Assembly: GCF_900102085.1 (NCBI RefSeq)
Contig: NZ_FMVM01000019.1
Location: 84,137-148,136, forward strand
Length of the DNA: 64,000 nucleotides
Direction of reading: 5' to 3'
Source of the DNA: Paenibacillus polysaccharolyticus
GTDB taxonomy: Bacteria > Bacillota > Bacilli > Paenibacillales > Paenibacillaceae
Positions 17,758 through 25,772 of the stretch are shown piece by piece. Under the pieces are notes generated by a model. It did not search any database, was not told where the DNA came from, and saw only the letters and a program-made list of their open reading frames with translations. Position 1 is the first letter of the stretch. The number at the start of each line of letters is the position of its first letter. Both the position numbers and the translations under genes were made by a program.

Positions 17758-19233
17758 ATGAATACGTTAAAACAACAGTGGTTTGGCAATATCCGTGGAG
17801 ATGTGCTCGCAGGCATCACCGTAGCACTCGCGCTTATTCCGGAAGCTATTGCCTTCTCGATTATCGCTGGTGTCGATCCGATGGTCGGCCTGTATGCGTC
17901 GATTACGATTGCAATCGTCATTTCGATTGCGGGCGGTAGACCGGGCATGATCTCGGCAGCAACAGGAGCTATGGCGGTATTAATGGTAGGACTGGTCAAG
18001 GATTATGGCGTGGAATATCTTTTTGCGGCGACCATCCTGACGGGCATCATTCAGTTTATTTTAGGGATATTTAAAGTGGGGCGATTTATTACGTTTGTGC
18101 CTCATTCGGTGTTGACCGGATTTGTGAACGCACTAGCGATTCTGATCTTTATGGCGCAGCTCACCCACTTTACGGGAGCGAACTGGATCATGTACGTGAT
18201 GGTGGCGGGAACACTGGCAATCATCTATATTTTACCGCGTTTTTTCAAAGGGGCTCCGGCTCCGCTTGTAGCGATTATTATCATGACTATTATTACGGTG
18301 GTCTTTCATCTTGATGTCAAAACGGTAGGTCAGATGGGCAATCTGACAAGTACATTGCCGATGTTCCATCTGCCGAATATTGCGTGGACATGGAATACAC
18401 TAATGATCCTGTTGCCGTATTCGTTTACGATGGCACTTGTCGGTTTGCTGGAGTCCCTTTTGACCGCAACCATTGTGGATGAGATGACGGAAACCAAAAG
18501 CAGCAAAAACCGCGAGGTGCGTGGTCAGGGGATTGCAAACTTTGTAAACGGATTGTTCGGCGGTATGGGTGGCTGTGCAATGATTGGACAGTCCGTCATT
18601 AATGTGAAGTCAGGCGGCCGAGGCAGGCTGTCGACATTTACGGCAGGTGCGTTCCTGGCGATTTTATTGTTGCTCTTGAGCGGTGTGGTGAAGCAGGTAC
18701 CGATGGGTGCGCTGGTTGGCGTGATGTTTATGGTGTGTATTGGTACGTTTGACTGGAGTTCTGTTAAAAATATTGCCCGCGTACCACGCGCAGAAGCTTT
18801 CGTTATGGTGGTGACGGTAGCCATCGTTGTTTACACGCATGACCTTTCGCTTGGTGTAATGGTCGGTGTCGTGCTCAGCGTGCTGCATTTTGGCTGGAAG
18901 CAGACCAAAATTCGCGTCCAGTCTAGCGAGGAGCAAGGACAGAAAGTGTATCGTGTACACGGACCGTTCTTCTTCGGTTCCTCGTCCCATTTCGTGGACA
19001 AATTCGATGCGGAAGCCGATCCGCAGGACATCACCATTGACTTTGGCGGCTCGCATATCTGGGACAACACCGCGGTTGTGGCGGTTGGCAAAGTAAAATT
19101 CAAATACGCGAAGCTTGGTAAAACCGTGCATTTGCGTGGATTAAACGAGGAAAGCTCCCGATTGCTGGAGCGCAGCGGATTTAAGGCTTCTGATGCGGGT
19201 ACCGTCCCGGGGACGGGCGGACACGGAGCATAA
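17758..19233 (+). CDS. SulP-family anion transporter with STAS domain
   Basis: 491 residues. The N-terminus GDVLAGITVALALIPEAIAFSIIAG is the SulP signature; about ten hydrophobic segments follow to residue about 385, then a cytoplasmic STAS-like domain (VYRVHGPFFFGSSSHFVDKF, ITIDFGGSHIWDNTAV). SulP proteins move sulfate, bicarbonate or other anions; the substrate cannot be told from sequence. AGGAGG lies 12 bases before the ATG, slightly far. It stands alone. Confidence 0.9.
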   Translation: MNTLKQQWFGNIRGDVLAGITVALALIPEAIAFSIIAGVDPMVGLYASITIAIVISIAGGRPGMISAATGAMAVLMVGLVKDYGVEYLFAATILTGIIQFILGIFKVGRFITFVPHSVLTGFVNALAILIFMAQLTHFTGANWIMYVMVAGTLAIIYILPRFFKGAPAPLVAIIIMTIITVVFHLDVKTVGQMGNLTSTLPMFHLPNIAWTWNTLMILLPYSFTMALVGLLESLLTATIVDEMTETKSSKNREVRGQGIANFVNGLFGGMGGCAMIGQSVINVKSGGRGRLSTFTAGAFLAILLLLLSGVVKQVPMGALVGVMFMVCIGTFDWSSVKNIARVPRAEAFVMVVTVAIVVYTHDLSLGVMVGVVLSVLHFGWKQTKIRVQSSEEQGQKVYRVHGPFFFGSSSHFVDKFDAEADPQDITIDFGGSHIWDNTAVVAVGKVKFKYAKLGKTVHLRGLNEESSRLLERSGFKASDAGTVPGTGGHGA

Positions 19234-19328
19234 GGCTGAAGTAAAGCGTAAAGCTCATGTAAGGCTCGGGTAAGGCGTAAAGTTAAAGCGAAGTGTAAAG
19301 TTCAAGTAAGGCGTAACGTTTAAGTAAC
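19234..19328. repeat. Degenerate short tandem repeats after sulP
   Basis: Imperfect repeats of GTAAGGCGTAAAGTT and shorter GTAAAG/AAGTAAG motifs fill about 95 bases after the SulP stop. No coding or terminator role is visible. Confidence 0.5.
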
Positions 19329-19452
19329 TTGTTCCAAAATGGTATTGGTATCTGAACGTTACAACATCAACAGGCGGCAAGTAAGCTAGAAATAGCGGAC
19401 TGCGATGCGAACGAATATAGGCTATAGATAACGCTAGACAGTATTGATATGC

Positions 19453-19495
19453 AGCGGTCTCCTTGCGGTGTGTGCCGGGGGAGCCGCTTTTTTTG
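19453..19495 (+). terminator. Rho-independent terminator downstream of sulP
   Basis: AGCGGTCTCC (19453-19462) pairs with GGGGGAGCCGCT (19477-19488), followed by seven T. Confidence 0.8.
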
Positions 19496-19504
19496 TAGCT
19501 GTGA

Positions 19505-19703
19505 GCGCTAACGATCAGGAGAGAGCTTATTTAGCCCAATTTGGGCCATTTTCATTTCTAACGATCACCAGAGACGCTATTTTACTGATTTCACTACTTT
19601 TTGTGAGAATTCTCGTGATTTTTGACGAAATAAGCTTCCTGGTGATCGTTAGAATTCAGCCAAGGCATAATTCGAGCAAATAAGCTCTGTGGTGATCGTT
19701 AGC
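19505..19703. repeat. Palindromic interspersed element, copy B (four units)
   Basis: Units at 19505, 19557 (forward) and 19624-19657, 19673-19703 (inverted) carry the same TAACGATC core and GCTTATTT-like end as copy A at 5865-6064, in the same ++-- order and almost the same length. Outer units begin GCTAACGATC and inner units TTCTAACGATC. Confidence 0.8.
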
Positions 19704-20213
19704 AAATTTCGTGGTTGGTGTCACAGTAGTTGGTGTCGCTTGATTTATGAAAAAACGAATCTCGCGTTCCTTCATCCCTATGTTCGGCTTGCATGCACCA
19801 GGTGTGACATATGAACAAAACGTCTGCTTTTTACGCTACATTCATGCTACAAGTTGGCGCGGTAGTTCAGTTTCGCTTTTGTTTTACTGGATGAACGTGT
19901 AAACTACAGGGTATGGAGAAGAAAAGCAATGGAATGATTGCTTTTTAAAAATTCATTTCATAATCAGAGTTGAATTCAGGAAAACTAGTTTGGACTCACA
20001 GGATGTGTACTGCAGTTACGGGTGTGATTGGAGTAGAGAATCAGGTTCAGATGCAGAACTCGGGCACAAGGACGCCAATAGCAGGCTCGTATGCCGACTC
20101 AGACAATGACATAGACTCAATCAAGTTCAGACGGAGATGCCTATGCATTTTCCAAAGGGCTAGGGTCTTCTATGAAATGAACTTATCTAAATGAATATAC
20201 AGAGGTGTAACGA
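19704..20213. other. Long leader region before the DEAD-box helicase
   Basis: About 510 bases with no recognisable gene. Helicases of this type often have long regulated leaders, but no specific structure or promoter was identified here. Confidence 0.4.
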
Positions 20214-21788
20214 TTGGCAAACTTTGAACAACTGGGCATTCGCCCGGAATGGTGCGAGGTGCTGAAACATCAGGGCATCGCCGTGCCAACTCCAGTACAG
20301 GAGCGTTCCATTCCCGTACTGCTGGGTGGACGTGATATCATCGCCGAGGCGCAGACGGGCACAGGGAAAACGCTGGCTTTTTTGCTGCCGATTATTCAGA
20401 AAATTAACGTATCCGACCGCTCTCCGCAGGCCCTGATTATTGCGCCTACGCGTGAGCTGGCATTGCAGATTACGGAAGAAGCGAAGAAACTGACCGCTAA
20501 CGATGACAAGCTGCATGTGCTTGCGGTATATGGTGGACAGGATGTAGAAAAGCAGTTGCGCAAACTGCAAAACGGAACGCAGATCGTTGTAGGAACACCA
20601 GGGCGTCTTCTGGATCACTTGCGCCGTGGTACCTTGAAGCTCGATAATGTGAAAAAGCTGGTGCTGGATGAAGCAGATCAGATGTTACACATGGGCTTCC
20701 TGGACGATGTAGAAACGATTTTGAAAGAATTGCCGCATAGACGTCAAACGATGCTGTTCTCGGCAACGATGCCTAAGGGCATTCGTGTTCTGGCGAAAAA
20801 CTACATGAAAGACCCGGAGGACGTGAAAGTTTCCTCCAAGTCCGTGATCCCGATTCATCAAATTCGCCAGCAGGTGCTGGAATGTACAGATCGCGGCAAA
20901 TTTGATGCACTTCGTGGCATGATTGACACGTATCGCCCGTATTTGGCGATTATTTTCTGCCGGACGAAGCGCCGGGCTTCGAAGCTGAATGAAGATCTGA
21001 GAGAAGCAGGATATGAGAGCGACGAGCTTCACGGCGACTTGTCCCAATCCAAGCGAGAGAATGTCATGAAGGCATTCCGTGATGCGAAGCTGCAAATCCT
21101 TGTGGCTACCGATGTCGCCGCACGCGGTTTGGATGTTGAAGGGGTTACCCACGTATTCAACTACGATATGCCGCATGATGCGGAAAGTTATATTCACCGT
21201 ATCGGTCGTACAGGCCGGGCAGGTGGAACGGGTCTTGCCGTGACGTTTGCAACCCAGCACGACAGACCGGAACTTGCTCGGATCGAGGAAGGTACGAATC
21301 AGAAGCTGAATCGCATCCAATGGACAAGCGAAGGACCAGTCGCTTCTACGGGAGCTTCTCGCCGCGTAATTAATAGCGAGGGCAATGATGAGCGTGGTGG
21401 TCGTACTGCCGGGACAGGCAGTGCCCGTCGCGGTGCAGGTCGTAACGACCGCCGAGATGGTGGCCGTGGCGGTCGTGGTTCGCGCGGAGGCGAAGGTGGC
21501 CGTAGCGGTGGACGCAGTGGCGGCCGTAGCGGTGACGAGCGCAGCGCAGGCCGCGGATCGGCGCGAAGCAGCGACAGCAGTCGCGGTGCAACAAGCCAAG
21601 GCCGCAGCAGTAGTAGCCGCGGCACAAGCCAAGGCGGCCGCGGTGGAGCAGGCCGCAGCGGCGGCTGGGCTGGCCGCAGCGCCGACAAGCGCACCGCTGG
21701 GCGCGGTGGCGCTGGTTCAGGCCGCTCGGACTCCGCTGGACGCGGTCCGAGCAGGGGCGACCGCCGCGATTCTCGTCGCGGGCGGTAA
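20214..21788 (+). CDS. DEAD-box ATP-dependent RNA helicase with RGG-rich tail
   Basis: 524 residues. All core motifs are present: Q motif region, AQTGTGKT (I), PTRELA (Ia), TPGR (Ib), DEAD (II), SAT (III), ARGLDV (V) and HRIGRTGRAG (VI). From about residue 390 the protein is a Gly/Arg/Ser-rich tail (RGG-like and SGGRSGG repeats), a flexible RNA-binding region seen in CshA-type cold-shock and RNA-decay helicases. TTG start with AGAGGTG upstream. CshA is the closest role, not proven. Confidence 0.92.
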   Translation: MANFEQLGIRPEWCEVLKHQGIAVPTPVQERSIPVLLGGRDIIAEAQTGTGKTLAFLLPIIQKINVSDRSPQALIIAPTRELALQITEEAKKLTANDDKLHVLAVYGGQDVEKQLRKLQNGTQIVVGTPGRLLDHLRRGTLKLDNVKKLVLDEADQMLHMGFLDDVETILKELPHRRQTMLFSATMPKGIRVLAKNYMKDPEDVKVSSKSVIPIHQIRQQVLECTDRGKFDALRGMIDTYRPYLAIIFCRTKRRASKLNEDLREAGYESDELHGDLSQSKRENVMKAFRDAKLQILVATDVAARGLDVEGVTHVFNYDMPHDAESYIHRIGRTGRAGGTGLAVTFATQHDRPELARIEEGTNQKLNRIQWTSEGPVASTGASRRVINSEGNDERGGRTAGTGSARRGAGRNDRRDGGRGGRGSRGGEGGRSGGRSGGRSGDERSAGRGSARSSDSSRGATSQGRSSSSRGTSQGGRGGAGRSGGWAGRSADKRTAGRGGAGSGRSDSAGRGPSRGDRRDSRRGR

Positions 21789-21881
21789 CGCACTGGCGCA
21801 AGCGGCGATGCAGCCGCATATTGCGCTAGAAGCATCATAGCCATGCCACCGCAGTAGCGGATGCCGCATGGCCCATATCAA

Positions 21882-21955
21882 GAGCGTTCAGGTACGTCAT
21901 CGTACCGAACGCTCGAACCAAGGGTCGCGACGGAAACACGTCGCGGCCCTTTTTT
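21882..21955 (+). terminator. Two stacked hairpins ending in a terminator
   Basis: A first hairpin (GAGCGTTC.../...GAACGCTC, 21882-21914) is followed by AGGGTCGCGACG/CGTCGCGGCCCT with a T-run at 21950-21955. It ends the helicase transcript. Confidence 0.85.
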
Positions 21956-22035
21956 ACAATCAGGATGCACATGCACTTATTCACACGATGTGAACTGCAC
22001 TCCAGCCCTCACTCGTTATGCAGTCACCACGCTAT

Positions 22036-22063
22036 GATGGCTCCTCTGTGATCGTTAGAATTC
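22036..22063 (-). repeat. Single unit of the palindromic interspersed element
   Basis: One reverse-oriented unit, ending GATCGTTAGAATTC, matching the inner units of the four-unit elements at 5865 and 19505. Confidence 0.65.
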
Positions 22064-22086
22064 GCACAATATGAACCAGAACGACA

Positions 22087-22124
22087 AAACACCTCATCCT
22101 AGACCTAAGGACGGGGTGTTTTTG
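22087..22124 (+). terminator. Terminator-type hairpin
   Basis: AACACCTC...TCCT pairs with AGGA...GGGGTGTT, followed by TTTTT. It faces the reverse-strand operon that ends at 22349 and may act in both directions. Confidence 0.6.
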
Positions 22125-22348
22125 GTTTAAAACTTATATGATTAAAAGATGGCACGATATCTTGCTTACTAGATCACAACAATGCAGGGAAGCTCGGTGT
22201 ACCGTTCGTCTATAATTAGGGAGCTGATTTGCATTATTTTACTTACGGGTTAACTGGTTATTACACGCGGTTCGCCCACTTTTTATGAATCCGAATCTGA
22301 ACGTAAGCCAGTCTTGATACGATATAGACCGGCTTGTTGCACAGACGG

Positions 22349-23284
22349 TCACCCATGGACATCAGCATACTGGTCGCGGTATTTCTCGTTATATAACCGG
22401 CCGACGGACTCCGCGAGTCCACCGCGTGCCTTGGTTGGATAACGCTCGATCGTGTGATAAAGCCGCATAAACCGGTCTTTGGGCATGAAACGTGCATAGC
22501 GGGTGATCAGACTGGGAAACAGTTCAATATATTTGCTCTTACGCACGGCAGCGGCCGCCACGGCGGTCAGAATCTGGATGCCATTATGCAACTGTAAAAT
22601 ATGAACCTCATACGTGGCGATATATCGAATCGCGTCTTCACGAATCAGTTCCGGCTTCAGCCGGGCAATTTCGCCAATATACTCGGCGAGCAGCCGCTCG
22701 AAGTTCTGGAGCAATAGCGGTTTAAGTTGCAAGTCCATATCGCTGCGTAACACGAAAGATTGCAGTAACGCGATCTGTTGCAGACGAATCCGGTCGTTAT
22801 AGATCAGGGAGCCGATCTCGCGCAACATCTCGTAGGCGAGTGCCTCGTCCTCTTTTCGCGCTTCGGCAACAAGGGCCCAGTTCCGATTGATCCCTTGGCG
22901 AATGATCTCTTCGTCCAATCGTAGCAACTGTCTCATTTCGCGCCGTTGTTCAATCTGGAATGAACGCTGCTGCAAGAAGATCAGGCCGCCGAACAGTAAC
23001 AGCGTCACCGTAACAGCGATCATAGACTGGTCCAGCGTTTCACCGAAATAAGTAGCTGCGGCGCCGATCAAAAGAACAAAGAAAGCATCACGGACCATCC
23101 TGCGTTTTACTCGTGAACTTGCTTTTTCCTCTACGGTGACAAGGGTGCTACGTCCGCAGGAAGTGCACTGATCTTCCCAGAGGCAGGTATATTGCCCGCA
23201 GCGTTTGCAGATATGCAACTTTTGGTAGGCATATGTCGTTCGATAGAAAGGCCGGATGGATACTACTTTTTTCGTACTACTCAT
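22349..23284 (-). CDS. Zinc-ribbon membrane protein of the tubulin-like/VWA cluster
   Basis: 311 residues. Residues about 25-45 form a zinc ribbon (CKRCG...CTSCG). Two transmembrane helices follow (FFVLLIGAAATYFGE and VTVTLLLFGGLIFLQ), then about 210 residues of charged alpha-helix. I do not recognise the family. It lies divergent from the VWA-tubulin-GTPase operon and shares its control region, so a role in the same membrane machine is inferred only from position. Its ATG overlaps the stop of a 49-residue upstream ORF. Confidence 0.75.
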   Translation of the reverse strand: MSSTKKVVSIRPFYRTTYAYQKLHICKRCGQYTCLWEDQCTSCGRSTLVTVEEKASSRVKRRMVRDAFFVLLIGAAATYFGETLDQSMIAVTVTLLLFGGLIFLQQRSFQIEQRREMRQLLRLDEEIIRQGINRNWALVAEARKEDEALAYEMLREIGSLIYNDRIRLQQIALLQSFVLRSDMDLQLKPLLLQNFERLLAEYIGEIARLKPELIREDAIRYIATYEVHILQLHNGIQILTAVAAAAVRKSKYIELFPSLITRYARFMPKDRFMRLYHTIERYPTKARGGLAESVGRLYNEKYRDQYADVHG

Positions 23285-23430
23285 GCTCCATCACGCCCAC
23301 CATTTAGAATATTGTACAGGGTACGATCCGTGTCTTCACGGGAGACGGTCTTTCGCCGATGAACCTGAAACGTGATCACCTTGATCATAACAAAAAGAAA
23401 CACTATGGCGAGGCATACGTATGTAACCAT
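23281..23430 (-). CDS. 49-residue single-span membrane peptide
   Basis: Starts MVTYVCLAIVFLFVMIKVIT, an N-terminal hydrophobic helix, followed by a basic and polar tail (QVHRRKTVSREDTDRT). GGGACGG is placed 7 bases before the ATG, and the TGA overlaps the ATG of the zinc-ribbon gene (ATGA), which argues for real, coupled translation. No homologue is recognised. Confidence 0.6.
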   Translation of the reverse strand: MVTYVCLAIVFLFVMIKVITFQVHRRKTVSREDTDRTLYNILNGGRDGA

Positions 23431-23511
23431 AATTCCGTCCCTTTCTAAGGCTTGAAGATCAAGCGCTGTTATATTGCGGTTTGTTGGTAATAGCTATATC
23501 ATATTTCCATA

Positions 23512-23555
23512 GTTGGAATTTGAATTCCAACAAAAGCGCTAAAATCGTCGATTTT
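23512..23555. promoter_or_regulatory. Two palindromes in the divergent control region
   Basis: GTTGGAATT-TG-AATTCCAAC (23512-23531) is a perfect 9-bp inverted repeat and AAAATCG-T-CGATTTT (23541-23555) a perfect 7-bp one. Both sit between the reverse-strand pair and the forward VWA operon, as expected for operators. Confidence 0.5.
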
Positions 23556-23644
23556 TGTCAGACATTACAAAATTGTAACTCAGAATAGGGGTGCTTTTCA
23601 GATTTTATTAGAAGACTGTTAAGATTTCCTTAAGGCTTGACGCC

Positions 23645-23650
23645 TATAAT
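23645..23650 (+). promoter_or_regulatory. Candidate -10 element of the VWA/tubulin operon
   Basis: A TATAAT hexamer 44 bases before the ATG at 23694. No good -35 hexamer is found at 16-18 bases, so an activator or alternative sigma factor may be needed. Confidence 0.4.
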
Positions 23651-23693
23651 AAACTATTCGCATTTTAATCTCAAACGTGAAGGAGTACAGCCC

Positions 23694-25487
23694 ATGCTGC
23701 GGATACGCAAAAAACGCTGGCTTAGCGGAACTCTGGTTCTGCTGGCATTACTAACCCTGCTGCTGCCTTCGGCATTGCTCCCCCAAGCGGAAGCTGCCCA
23801 GGCACAAACGAGTGGAATCGACGCGGTGCTTGTAGCCGATGTCAGCAACTCGATGAATACAAGTGATCGCGACAAGATCAGTAACGAAGCGATGAAAATG
23901 TTTATAGATATGCTGCCCACCGTCGGCGATAAAGTAGGTATCGTGGCTTACACCGATCAGGTGGAGCGAGAAAAGGCAATGCTTGAAATTCAGTCTGACG
24001 CAGATAAAAGTAATCTGAAAGACTTTATCGACCAGCTTGGCAGAGGCCCATACACCGATATATCCGTAGGTGTTGCGGAAGCCATGAACATATTGAGCCA
24101 TGGGGCCGACCCGTCGCACTCGCCCATGATTGTACTGCTTGCGGATGGCAATAACGATTTTAACAAAAGCAAAGGACGCACCCAGGCCGAGTCGGACGCG
24201 GATCTGGCAAAAGCCGTCAAGGATGCGCAAGCGAAAGGTATTCCAGTCTACACGATCGGCCTTAATGCCGATGGCAAGCTGAACAAAAATGCACTTGCAG
24301 ACCTTGCCAAACAAACAAAAGGCAAGTCGTTTATCACCGATACACCGGATGATCTGCCGCAGATTTTGAGTGAAATTTTCGCCGATCATGCCAAGCTGAA
24401 TGTTGTGAAGCTACCTTCTGTAACCGGAAACGGCAGTTATCAGGAAGTTACCGTGAACGTGCCGAATGACAGCGTGCTCGAAGCCAATATTTCCATCATG
24501 TCTTCGAAGCCAGTACAGGTACAGTTAACCGATCCTTCTGGCAAGAACGTAAACCTGAATTCGAATGAGGCCAAGCTATCTACCTCCAAAAGTTATTCGC
24601 TGGTGAAGCTCTTGAAACCTCAGGAGGGCGACTGGAAACTTCGGGTAAAAGGGGCTCCCAAAGACAGCATCGATATCAACTTGCTGTTTAACTACGATCT
24701 TCAACTCGTTGCGGACCCAATTAAGACCAAGTCCTATACGAAAGGCGACAAGATCGATCTGTCAGCGAGGCTGGAAAATGGCGGTCAACCGCTACAAGAT
24801 AAAGATCTGTATGCGGACATGAAGGCCACCTTGATCGTGAATGACAAGGACGCAGGCAAGAGTGAAGAGCAACCGCTCAAGAACACAGGCTCCGGTTTTG
24901 CCGGAACCTTTGAAGTGCCGGACAATCACAACTATGAACTGATCATCCGTGCAGAGGAAGACAGCTTTTACCGTGAAAGTGCACCGATTGTCATCAACGC
25001 AGGGGGCACAGGCGGAAGTCAGGCACAACCGACAACGCCACCTGCTGCGAATGATAAGCCGTTCCCTTGGTTGCCCGTCATCCTGGGTGTGATTGCCCTG
25101 ATCGTGGTGGCGGCCTGCGGTTGGTTCCTGATGGGCTGGCTGAAACGCAAAAACCGCGGCTTTGTCGGTCAGATCATCGTGGAGATTCGGGATGAGAACA
25201 CTGGAGACAAATCCTATCCGCAATACAAAAAGCTGGCATCCTTCCGGGGCAAATTCCACCTGCATCAATTGCTGCAGCTTGACCCTGAACTGAAGGAAAC
25301 CGAGAAATATATATTCACTCCTGGCAATGGAGACCGATTGATCATTCGCAATACCGCAGGAGGTACGCTGGAGAAATCCGGCCGTGCGGTGGATGCGAGC
25401 TCAGGCGTTGAACTGAAGAACGGTGATCGACTGAGCATCCCGCTGCAACAGGCGGATAAAACGATTTTGATTGAGTATTTGGTGTGA
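23694..25487 (+). CDS. Secreted-domain VWA protein with one C-terminal membrane span
   Basis: 597 residues. A signal peptide (LVLLALLTLLLPSALLP...AEAAQA) leads to a VWA domain with an intact MIDAS start (DVSNSMN, Asp at about residue 49) and SPMIVLLADG. Beta-rich segments follow to about residue 440, then a transmembrane helix near 458-482 and a cytoplasmic C-terminal beta-rich domain of about 110 residues with a vaguely FHA-like end (LKNGDRLSIPL). The topology puts the VWA outside and the last domain inside. AAGGAG is 8 bases before the chosen ATG. First gene of the seven-gene operon. Confidence 0.85.
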   Translation: MLRIRKKRWLSGTLVLLALLTLLLPSALLPQAEAAQAQTSGIDAVLVADVSNSMNTSDRDKISNEAMKMFIDMLPTVGDKVGIVAYTDQVEREKAMLEIQSDADKSNLKDFIDQLGRGPYTDISVGVAEAMNILSHGADPSHSPMIVLLADGNNDFNKSKGRTQAESDADLAKAVKDAQAKGIPVYTIGLNADGKLNKNALADLAKQTKGKSFITDTPDDLPQILSEIFADHAKLNVVKLPSVTGNGSYQEVTVNVPNDSVLEANISIMSSKPVQVQLTDPSGKNVNLNSNEAKLSTSKSYSLVKLLKPQEGDWKLRVKGAPKDSIDINLLFNYDLQLVADPIKTKSYTKGDKIDLSARLENGGQPLQDKDLYADMKATLIVNDKDAGKSEEQPLKNTGSGFAGTFEVPDNHNYELIIRAEEDSFYRESAPIVINAGGTGGSQAQPTTPPAANDKPFPWLPVILGVIALIVVAACGWFLMGWLKRKNRGFVGQIIVEIRDENTGDKSYPQYKKLASFRGKFHLHQLLQLDPELKETEKYIFTPGNGDRLIIRNTAGGTLEKSGRAVDASSGVELKNGDRLSIPLQQADKTILIEYLV

Positions 25488-25565
25488 CGTGATTGTTCGG
25501 TTTGTTGATTCAAATTGATTATTTGTTTTAAATGGATGATTTGATTTAAAAGGAATACCAATATA

Positions 25566-25749
25566 AGTTGGGCTAATTGTTTACACGTGAACGGAGAGGA
25601 CAGAGAAAACCTGAAGAAGCGCAAGCGCTCGCCTTTATTCCCGGATTTTCACCTTTATGAAAAATTGAATCAAAAAATACGGGAATAACAGCGACCCTTC
25701 AGGTTACTCTGTCATCGGAGTGGCAAGTGTAATGAGTTGTAGCCCAACT
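25566..25749. repeat. Long imperfect inverted repeat, copy 1
   Basis: Arms of about 85 bases face each other: AGTTGGGCTA with TAGCCCAACT (25740-25749), CAGAG with CTCTG, CCTGAAG with CTTCAGG (25697-25703), TTATTCCCG with CGGGAATAA. It fills the gap between the VWA and tubulin-like genes and would form a large RNA hairpin in the operon transcript. A related, shorter piece lies at 33922-34000. Confidence 0.65.
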
Positions 25750-25772
25750 GGTTTACTAAGGGAGGATATTGA

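Noticed and set aside
21299..21844. Arg/Pro-rich reverse and Ala/Val-rich forward frames at the end of the helicase gene
   Set aside because: Shadows of the Gly/Arg/Ser-rich tail; compositionally biased and lacking start signals.
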